The notes under the pieces: model-generated | The model's input: only the letters and a program-made list of their open reading frames with translations | What the model was told of the DNA's origin: nothing | Database searches by the model: none | Source of the DNA: Limnephilus marmoratus | Taxonomy: Eukaryota > Arthropoda > Insecta > Trichoptera > Limnephilidae | Reading direction: 5' to 3' | DNA: 64,000 bases | NCBI GenBank assembly: GCA_917880885.1 | Contig: OU862908.1 | Span: forward strand, 56,689,819-56,753,818 | Position numbers and translations under genes: made by a program | In this document: piece by piece, positions 12,701 to 24,700 of the stretch | Layout of the letters: each line of letters opens with the position of its first letter | Numbering within the stretch: the first letter of the stretch is position 1

Positions 12701-15700
12701 AAACACTTTGGGGTGTGACTATATATATTAAATGAAAAAACACACTTTGTAATGCACCACTTTTGTTGAATTAAAAAATGACAGCCAACCAGGTTTCATT
12801 TAACTAACTCAATTAATGCATAAGCCTCGATGAAGCTTGATGTAAGTAAAACATGAGTGACTGTCACTAATGCAATAAAAGTACATAGTGTATTTGGGAT
12901 AATATTTCTTAAATGCAAATTGTTTACCAAATAGTTTTCGTAAGGATTGCCTAAAATTGTAGAGAGTGTGATTGTAAAACTATGATATCACACAAAACTC
13001 TCGTTTGGGGTAAGGGTACTACCAGTTTTTGGAACGAGTGAGTGATAACCTGATAACATTAACTAAGTTCAACACCTACAATTATTTTCCTCATACCATT
13101 ATTAATTTTGATGTTTTTCCTGAACTCCACAAAAAGCTTTGTGCATTCTTTAAGCTAAATATTGGCTCATCAGCTTTCTCTTTCCAAACCTCCATTTCTT
13201 CCTGCTTCATAAAATCCCCAATATTAAAATCCTTAACACCTCACTGGATCTGGCTAATTCTTGTTATATTATATTTTTTAAAGCTATTGTGACCCCACAA
13301 AACAAATGTTTATATTCTTATGATGTAGGCATGGCGTACACAATGTAGTACAGTATAATATACATACTATACATACAGTTCATTGGCTTATTTTTAAATA
13401 AATTAGTTTCTATGACGGCTGTAAGAAAGTGGACGGAAATTAAATTAAGATTTCAGAAGTTGCATTAACCCTACAACACTTATTTTTGCTGATCTTCAAT
13501 TTGCTTCTTTTTTTTTACATTAACTTCACACAGAAGGCCCTCAGAGGAAAATATTTTCCTTCAGGGCTGACGTGATCTTTGAAGTGGAGGGTCTTTTTTA
13601 GGGGCAGAAAGAGTGAACATGAGTCTTGAAGAGACCCATGTTGTAGGAGGGAGGAAACTCAGAGGCCAAAAACTCGTTCCACAGTCGAGTTGTTGAATTC
13701 AGTTGTTGAACGAGTCATAGAAGCGACCCATTCTCATTTGACAAATGTCAACTGTGTTAATGTTTCCCGACTAAGCTAATTAAAAATGTCTACAAAAAAT
13801 GAAAGACCTATAATCAATGAAATTCCATTTGAGTACAAAGATCGGCTGTCTTACCTTTCTCTTGTTTCTAATCTCCCCCCGTTACAATACCCGAAAAGTA
13901 ATTCCCAGCTGTTTGTGCAACAATATCAATAATTGTTGGTTGCCACCAGCCTTTGTCACGGATCACAACTTAAAATGCTTCTTTGACTCATCTAAAATTA
14001 AAATATAATTATATAGGTATATGTACTTGAACTAATTACTTATATTGTTTTACAATTCATCGGTTACTATAATATTTCAGTTGCGATAAGCGGGCAAAGT
14101 CATAATTTATTACGACTAAATGTTTCACGATCAATTCATTCGGAAAAAAAATGGTCCATGTCGTAGTATTTAAAAAATAGAGCACGTGAATAATTGACGT
14201 GTTGATAAAAAAAAAATGTGTCATTAATCACAAATATTTTTTGAAATGTAGGTATTAGCAAATTTTATTTGACAGTGGTTCATAAATAATACATAATTAT
14301 TTTAATTGTCTCCTTGATAAACCGGTTGATTGACGACAACTAATTTGAACAATATTTATTTTATTGTTCATGGTTTTGAAACTATTAAAAACATTTAGGT
14401 AAGACATTATAATAATTTTAATGACTATTGGAGATAATTCTCTTTTGTTTGACCAGTCATCCATCACTGATGATGAAAAAAATCCTTTCTATCGAGAATA
14501 TTATTTTTTTCCATAATTATTTCATAAATCGCTATAGTTCTTTCAAGTGGTTGAAGAATATTGTATACAGGGTGTAAAGGAACATAGTTGACTAACTTTA
14601 ACCAGGATTTCTGACATTATGTGGAGTAAAAAAATTAAATGAAATTTTGGTATACGTTGACTTCATAAATTTTTTTTTTCTTCAAAACCAAACCACTTTT
14701 CTTCAAGTCACCACTAGTCACTCAGCCGAGTAACCGCCTAACCCCTCACCCTCACCATAACCGTCCAATACCTATAGATTTTTTAAGTTGAAAAAAAAAA
14801 TCTGGCGAGCGATTCTATCCTTTAGTGGGATCACATCCGTTATCGAGATAACGGATGTGATCTCCTGTCAGATTTGTGTGATTTATTTGCTTTTTCTATG
14901 TACAACGTATGTACATTAAATGAATAAATAATCATGCTTATTTGCAGGAATTCATGTTTAAAACGATCTAAACTAAAATATGTGACAGTAAATATGTAAA
15001 AATCACACACATCTGACAGGAGATCACGTCGGTTATCTCGATAACGATCCCACAAAAGATATAGAATCGTTCGGCAGAAATGTCACCGGAGACCAAAATT
15101 ACATTTACATTCTTTAACTCAAATAATTTCAGGAATTACTGGTCAGAGTAAGTCAAGAAAGTCCCATAACATCCTTTATTAATATTATTAGCTGTAAGAC
15201 ATATATTTCTGCACAGCCCGAGAAGATCAAGATCATCATATTATCAAGATAAATATTATAATGTCTGATAACTTTCAGGTTTGCGGTATGGAACACAATC
15301 ATGGGTAGCTCTCTACTAACCATGGCCTGGGGCATAGAGAGAGCGGGTTTGTTGCCCGGGATACTCATTATGCTGATGATGGGAGGACTGTGCTTGTTCA
15401 CCTCTTACATTCTCCTCAAAGTCTGCTACCATCATGGTAAGTCAAAAACAACAATAAATAAAAATTAATTTTTCGAAGAAAACTTCTTCTAAAAGGTTGT
15501 TACTTTGTGATGTCATTATTTATTTATTAAAAGAAAATAACTTAGTTTACATCACTTTATTTTTTATATTTTATACTATCAACATGTTTCGTGAACCATG
15601 TTCACTTCTTCAGGAATAAATATACTTATTCCTGAAGAAGTGAACATGGTTCACGAAACATGTTGATAGTATAAAATATAAAAAATAAAGTGATGTAAAC

Positions 15701-18700
15701 TAAGTTATTTTCTTTTAATAAATAATAAATAAAAATTAATCAAAATAATTTCAAATGTTTTAATTATAACTTCATGATAGATGATGCTTCTATCACCCAC
15801 TACCGTGAGTTTGACTAACACGTTAAATTATTTTTGAAGTTTTATGGTCTTTTCCTTTACGCAATTAGGTGAGGTACATAATATACATTATTGTTTTAAC
15901 TGTTTCCGGGTAATGCAGGCACCAGGTTTAATCTTTTGTATGTCAACGTAGGCATCCTTGAGGATATTTAAAAAAAAATCATTTCTCTGAATATAACTAG
16001 CTATTCTGAGGAAACTACTTAAAGTAGATTACATAATATTTTTATAAATACATAAACACGTCTGATAAGATTAGGGTTGCCATATCTTTAATTTGGCAAC
16101 CAGGACAAGACGCGTGAAAACCCCGGATTTTAGAGTCCAGAACCCGGACATGTCAACAGGTTTTTTTAAACATAGTCAGGGGTTTTTCACCATCCTCCCA
16201 ATAGCTTATCCATACACATAATGAATATTTTGGATTAATTCTACAGGATTTATTTATTTAAAAAGTCTGAGTTTACTATTCGGTACTTGAACCTATGAAC
16301 AATGGCTACATATAGGATAAATTAGCCAAAGTTTTTACCTGTTGCTAGTATTTATTTGTTTTTTTTATTAATATTCGTTATGCGTATGGATAAACTATTG
16401 GGAGGATGGTGAGAAACCCCCTCAGTGTAATAAAATACAGTTGAAAATGTCATAAATCACCTTTTTACTTATTTTCAAATTAAATTTAGTCACCTTTTAT
16501 CATTATAAATGTACCTAACAAAACAGTTTGTTAAAAATTGTTTTAATAATCAGTTAGATTTTTTTATTCTTAAAATAAACACACAAATTATTAATATACT
16601 CTGTTATTAAAACAAAACCTTATTGAAATATTAAGCCTAACAAAATTCAATTAAATTTTTAAAGATAAATCTTAAAAGTACTGAGACCATTTTAGTATTC
16701 AGTCTTACAATTTTTGAGGTAACTTTTTTACTTAGCTACTTTCCGATAGCTTTTAGAATATCTTCCCTTTTAAAAATGAATTTTTAAAAATCAATGCAGC
16801 TGTATTCTTGGAAATTGAATTTAATTTTAATTAAAGAAAAATGAAACAATGTTACTTTGTTTGAACCACTTTTATATTTGTTTAAAGCCGACCGGTTTCA
16901 GAACGACCGTTCCTTCCTCAGGGCAAACGTATACGTTTGACTTTAAATTTTTTTTTTAAACCCGGACATCAAATGAAACCCCGCCCGGACGCTCCCCGGA
17001 CGCCCTCTAAACTAGGACAAATCCGGGGAAACCCGGACGGATGGCAACCCTAGATAAGATGGTACAATTTACAAAAACATTATTTTGCAAAACACAAATG
17101 TGTTATTACGAAAATAGAATTAGCTGGCCATTGCGATAATTTGGTGTCGGCATATGAAGAGTTTATGGTCTATTTTCAATAATGATATCACGTGTGGCCA
17201 AAGACAAAATAACAGTTTTTTCAAAAAATTTGAACAATTCACAAAATTTTTAAAGTTTTTTCACATTCTGTGTAAATTCTATTCAAGTTCTGTTGTCTTA
17301 TCATTATAGGCCAGTTGCTTTATAAAACTGTAATAATCACAGAATGTGAAAATTAACATAAAAATTTTGATGAATTGTTCAAATTTTTTGAAACAACCCA
17401 TCCTTAAAGATCTCTTGGCCACGGAGAGGCGGACTGTGTTTCTCGGTAATGTGCTTTTAATATTATCTAGTTTTTAAATACCACAAAGAAATGAATTAAG
17501 TTAATTTTTCATTAAATTAGTTAAAGTGATTTTTTTTTTAAATTCTAATGATGCAAAATATTCACAGTCTGGTGAAATCATTTTGTACAACCCTGAAAGA
17601 CTGAAAGAAAGTGCCCCTAGACTACTTGACTACAGACAGGGTTTAAGGTCATGAATAAAAGAAGCAATCAATTAAATGCATTTGTGTTCACTACTAGTAG
17701 CTTCCTCTATTTCAAACCTACTTTGAATTATTTGAACAGGCAAAGTTGTGATTGGTAAGAATTGTTTGCTACGTATGTACATACGAGTATTTTTAACACT
17801 ATTATGTCTCAGTCATTGAGTGTCAGCAGAATATTCCTATTGAAGTATTTTGCTGAAGCACAGTTTTGGGTTTCACTCATACATATGCAGGTATTGTTGC
17901 TATCAGTTTCTGATCAATCAATACAATCGGCTTTCTTTTAAACTATCTATAGAAATAATTGAGTTTTTAACTTAAGAAAAATGTTTATTTGTCAGGTGAC
18001 AATACGGAATGCGAAGTATCAGACCTGTGCCGGATGCTGCTGGGCCGCTGGGCAGAGGTGATTGCGCAGATCTTCAGTGTGGTGGTCATGCTTGGAGCCA
18101 ACATCGTCTACTGGGTGCTCATGACCAACTTCCTCTACTATTCAGTCAACTATTTCAGAGGTAAATCAAATTGAATGAATTAATTAATTTTACTTAAGTA
18201 ATCAATTTTACTGCAAGACACTCTGTCGATTGGCAATTAAGATGTCATAAGGTGGATGTTGAAAAATATTCAAACTTTGAGAAAATATTTTAATGTTTAA
18301 AACAGTGGCAAAGAGGTATACAGTCGGAGGTGTTGCCCCTGATATACATATTTTGTGCACAAAAACTATGGATTTAAATAAAAGTTTGTTGGTCTATTAG
18401 ATTCCTTTTTGGCCACCCGTGAAGATAAAAAATGCCTGTTATTAATTTTTTGCAATGATACAATAATTATATATGAAAACAATATTTAGAATTTGTATGA
18501 ATCTCAGTGAGAGCTAGCTCAACTACATTTTCATTCTGATTGTTAGTCCATCACTGGGGCGATATTGATAGATCCCCCACTGAGAAATCCTTCATTGAAA
18601 ATACTCAAGTTTTGAAACACCTGCATAGTTTAAAAATAAATAAATTAATTACTTACTGTGAGTTGAACTCGTAAACACTGGACCCAAGGCTGAAGCTTTT

Positions 18701-21700
18701 CCACCTGCCACAGAGTTCATCTTTACTTTCTTATTAATAATTGTGTACCTTATTATAGAGACACCAGACAACAACACACTCAGCGATCCATTCGACGGAG
18801 TGACTTGTCCCAAGAACTTTGTGAACATGACCTCCAGCAACCCTGACATGGTGATGGCCTCCTGGGGGGGGAAGTATTGGGACCTCTATTCATCCGTTCC
18901 TCTTTATGTGGCTCTGCTTATCTTCCCACTGCTGAACTTTAACTCTACCACATTCTTTACAAAGTTCAACTCCCTTGGTGAGTAGAGAAAATTAAACATA
19001 TAGAAAGAAAAAAAAAAAATTTATGTATTGAACCTTTTACTTGTTAATACGAAATATTTTTTATTCAAACACTTGGATTTAGCTTTATTATTACGAAAAG
19101 TGAGTATTTATGTCGGGGTAGACAAAAAAATATGCATTTAACATTTTAATTTTGTTCAAATTGATTCACTTACGAGGTAACGCCATTTCTCGTCTTTATT
19201 TAACATTTCATATTAATTTAATATTTAACATGCCAATCATAGAAAAAAATATTATTGCAATGTAAAACAATAATTTATTCACATTATTAAGTGAATGCAT
19301 TGACAAGTTTGTACCTGTATTTATAACAGCAGAACATGGAAAGAAATGTATTAGAATAATTACACATACCCATTAGACAAATCTAGCTTTACCGAACAAA
19401 CCATTCAAAACCTAGGATGTATATCTAAATTATGATGACATGCAGCTTTCGCAGTTTGAACCTCAATCCAATAAATCGAAATAGGTACTTTTTTGTTTTT
19501 ATTTTTACGAGAATTTATTTTATGAGATTGGTACTACCGACAAATGTCATATTTGATTGTCTTTTAGAAAAAAAGAATATTCCGTATTATCCATGCATCA
19601 AACTTCGAAAACACGAACCTTCCGCATTATCTGTGAGGTGGACTCTGTGCATATTTACCAAAAAAATATATGTACCTATATAATTGACTGAGCAAAGTCC
19701 TGTTTTAATTAAACCATTTTGCATTTCATCTGGACGTAAATTTGTTACCTTCCGATTCCGGTATGGTAGCCTTGTTGAGTGCTGCCTTTTTATCCTAACA
19801 AATGTCAAATCAGAATAATAAATATTATGGTACCTACCTACCTGCCTGCAGAATGTGTAAAAAAAGAATTGTCGTTGAGACGGTAACATTTTTTGAACAA
19901 ATTGTATGATTCCTTTAAAAAAAATGTTACATAAAATATTTATGGTTAATAATTAAGTTGGTAGGTATTTAAGCGCGCCTACCTACCTAAAAATCTTGTC
20001 ATATCAGAGGAGGATATTTTGATTTTGATTTATTAAATAAGACGTGAGGTCTACTGTTCAAAGAACCACTAGTGTTAGGCTATATAAAAATGAAAAATGT
20101 TAACTCATTCGCTTATTTTATCGTTAAGACTTTAATGGTCAAAACTAAATTAGATTGGTCCGCCTGTGGAAATGATTGGCACTGAACGAGTTAATGAAAT
20201 TGCGGCCATGTGGTTTAGAACATTGGGTTTCGTCGAAGCTTTGCAGGTTCAATCCTCTGCTAGATTATAATTATTCCTCTCAACACAGCACGAGATTCAA
20301 AGTCACCCATAACAATAGAAGAAAGAAAAAATTTAAAAAGTACCGTTGAATTATTTGTCTATGACTTGGGAATAAGTATAATTTGAAATTATTTCTTCAA
20401 AAGTGAATAACTAATAATAATAATGCTCAATAGAGGGTTGAGAAACTTTATTAAGAGTTAAATAACATCAATTTATTTATAATGAAAATTTAGAGTATTA
20501 AACCTTTATATGTAATCAGTAAATATGTCAATTTAATCAGCAAAATAACAGCTCCAATGTCAGACATCATGCCGCATGTGACATACGTCATGTATTTTAT
20601 TTTCTAAAAGTGGCGTTACTTAGGTAAAATATTTACATGCTTTATTTGTTATTAAACAAAACGTTTATGAAGCCAATAGATTAGTGTTTACGTGTATTAT
20701 AAACAGATTCTGCCGAGCGATTTTATATCTTTTTTGAGATCGTTATCGAGATAACGGATATGAACTCCTGTCAGATTTGTATGATTTATTTGCTTTTTCT
20801 ATGTACAACCAGTGGCGGATAACGTGGTGTCACAGCTCCCCCCCCCCCCCCCCCCCAAGACCATCAGTCACAAAATTCTCCACATTTCGGGACATTCCAC
20901 GGGGAGCCATAGAGCTACAAAAATATAAACAACACTGTATTTAATATTTTTGTGACAATATCCTTCATAATTTTTTTTCCACGGTCGGGTGTCACCTCCC
21001 GTCGGGTGTAGTGTCACCCCCCCGTCGGGTGGCACCAGGGGCGGTTCGCCCCCCCCTCGCTACGCTACTGTGTACAACGTACATTAAATGAATAAATAAT
21101 CATGCATACTTGCAGGAATTCGTGTTTAAAACGATCTAAACTAAAATATGTGACAGTAAATATGTAAAAATCACACAAATCTGACAGGAGTGATCTCTTG
21201 TCCGTTATCTCGATAACGATCCAACAAAAGATATAGAATCGCTCGGCTGATCATTACATGATGGTGTTTTTGACAGAACACAACTTCTCACATATTTATG
21301 ATCTTTACATGGTCTGATAACAAATTCTTCATGTTATTATTTCCAGGAACATTATCTGTCCTGTACCTGGCAATATTTGTGACAGTGAAGGGCTGGGGTT
21401 GGGGGATAACGATCCGACAAAAGATATAGAATCGCTCGGCTGATCATTACATGATGGTGTTTTTGACAGAACACAACTTCTCACATATTTATGATCTTTA
21501 CATGGTCTGATAACAAATTCTTCATGTTATTATTTCCAGGAACATTATCTGTCCTGTACCTGGCAATATTTGTGACAGTGAAGGGCTGGGGTTGGGGGAT
21601 AACGATCCGACAAAAGATATAGAATCGCTCGGCTGATCATTACATGATGGTGTTTTTGACAGAACACAACTTCTCACATATTTATGATCTTTACATGGTC

Positions 21701-24700
21701 TGATAACAAATTCTTCATGTTATTATTTCCAGGAACATTATCTGTCCTGTACCTGGCAATATTTGTGACAGTGAAGGGCTGGGGTTGGGGGATGCACATC
21801 AACTCCTGGATAGATGAATTCACCATTAAAACTGACTTCAGCGCCCTCAGCGGGATGCTGGCGCTCAGCTTCTTCATTCACAACATTATCATCACAGTCA
21901 TGAGGAACAACAGACACCAAGAGAATAATGTAAGACTCTTCTGCTGATCATGATACGGATGGATGATTCTGAAAACTATAATTACAATCCATGAATAATT
22001 TAATGGCATGATTATAAACATCGTTTCTGTCTTAAACACATAAAAATTTCTAAAATTATTTGAATAAAAAAATTATTGTTGTCTAGTTACGTGAATATTA
22101 TAACCACTGGAGTGTTCTGTAATACGATCAATTTAAGCCTGTGAAATTTTTAAGCATTCGGTTTAGAACTTTCCCGCCCTCATTAAAAAAATCATACCTC
22201 CGAATCTTAATACGGAGAAATATAAACTTCTTATATTGTTAGAGAGCCACAGAATTTACCTACATTACCGTTTATCCCATATTTTTAGGATTCATAAAAA
22301 ATCATGTAGTTTATAAACATGTGAATTCTGCCTATTATTAACTTTAAAATTGGAGAATATTAAATATCATGACTTCTGTATGTTGTCTTTCGCCTAGTTG
22401 ATAATCACAGGTACAAATAAATTTTAATTCGAACATGCATTTTTTAATATGTAAACACATGATTTGCAAGAAAAAAATATTCCAAAAAATTCAGTTTGCA
22501 GAATGTCAATGACTGTGAAACTTCTAAGTAAGTTAGCCTTGTGGTTATCTGAAAAACGCAACACATGGGAACTTAAAAAAAAATCAAATAAATGTTAATA
22601 TCTCTTCAAATTGCCCACCTTTTGGCCAGCGGGCGATCGCAGGTGTTTGCAAATTAGCCAAAATATGGCCATATACTCTCCAGTGGTTAAAAAAAGATAG
22701 TACTGTATCTGATGAATGCTTTTATTTTACAGGGGCGAGATTTGAGTGTTGCATTTATACTGGTGACCCTCACTTACATGTTGGTTGGCGCTGTTTTCTA
22801 CATTTGTTTTCCTCTTGCGAAGAATTGCATAGAAGACGTAAGTTGAATCAAGCATTTGACAATATTTACAACAATATTTGTAGTCATAAATTTACCATGA
22901 AAAACAGAAAAATTGAATGCATTTGATGATTATTGCAAATAAATACATTGATTGCTGAAAACCCAAACACTGCCAAATAACACCGGGTGGTGAAATCAGG
23001 AACTAAAGAACGTATAAAGTATTAAAAAAAATTGTTCATATTATATTATACAATTTAGTAAGTACTTTAATTTACAGGCAAACATAATAATAATAATATT
23101 ATGGTACAGTAATCTTTACGTAAATATTATGAGTGACAGATTGCATTTGAATCATTGAGTATAATAATTTTCTAATGATTTTGCTGTCATTTTCTCAATA
23201 ATAACAATGATGTAATATTGTAAATAAATTGCAATGAAAAATAAATTGGGTTGTCACATACATTTTTTTAAATACATGGCAATAATTTTACTGTAATTTT
23301 AATAAAATAAAATTTACTTAGGTATCTACGTAATATCTGCACCACACTGAGTGGTAGATATGCCCTGGTGAGAGATGTACATTTAGAATTGAAATGTTGC
23401 TCGAAATGGTTATGTCTAGTGAATATATAACTTCCCCATCTTCCCTACCTCATCACCTCCCCCTCCCCACTTCCTTCAGCTTTTACAACATTTGCCAAAA
23501 TTCCAGATTAGCACCAAGCATTTAGCACTCTTGTCCATTAACCAAAAATTGGTATTTCAGAACATCCTCAACAACTTTGTGAAAAGCGACATAATGACGG
23601 CCGTAGCACGAGTGCTGCTGCTGTTCCAGGTGATCACGGTTTACCCGCTGATCGCTTATATGCTGCGCGTGCAGTGCCTGGGCAGCTCCAATGGGCCCAA
23701 CCCACCCACACGCCTGGCTGTGGTCATGTTCAACACGGTGGTGGTGGCTGTCTGCATCGTATTTGCGTGTTTCGTGCCGAGGATTGGAACTATCATAAGG
23801 TAAATTAAGAGCTCAATCGTACGCATCATTAAACACATATATTTAATCTTATTTCAACTTGTTAGAAACATGTAGGATTCTAATAAGTTGAAACAAATTA
23901 TTCTAAGTAATATTTTTATCCATTTCTAAATCTTTTTTAAACACAAAAAGCTTTACATTAATTTATTGGTAAAATGAAAGAATTTACTTAATTAATAGTA
24001 AAAACGTCATACTTTTATTCTAGTGTTGACACAGTATTATTGTTTTGCTATTGTCTAATAATAATTGGATAATTTGTAGAGCGTCATTTTTGTGAAAAAT
24101 CAGCTCAATGACTCTGTAGAATTTATTACGAGTTCCTTAGACTCTATTTAATTTTATTATTTACAAATAGATACTGAAAACATACATACCTGGCAGGTCA
24201 CTTCCAATAAAGTCAATTTTATTAGAAAGTTTATGCTTGGAGAAGATACAACATTGCATGATTTTAAATTTACTAACCTCATTACTGTTGATATTATATT
24301 TATGAAAAGATTAGGCAAAAGTAATATTTATCAATACATATTTATTTTCAAATGGAGTATTGAGAATTTAGGACTCTTTAGAACTGGAGAATTTTTATTA
24401 AATGATTTTAAAAAGCTTACAAATTCTTATTTTTTATATTTTTACACAATTACTTATTTACAATGTTGCGGACTGTGAAGGTGACGGTGAAAGGATTTTG
24501 ATTAGGTTCGAAGTTCGATCGCACAAAAGAAATAACCTTTACTTCAGTAATTTAAGTGCAACCTTTTAATTCTGGCTTTTTCAACCCAATCTATCCCATC
24601 ACACAGAATGCTTTGAGACAATAAATGAGTGAAACCTCATGAATCACATATGCAACATCCGCTTACATTGGGATAGCCGCCGATGGATCACGTAGGTGAC

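Noticed and set aside
21347..21600. Additional coding exons of the transporter
   Set aside because: Both copies of the exon start jump into MITE sequence and reach a stop; only the third copy continues into conserved protein.
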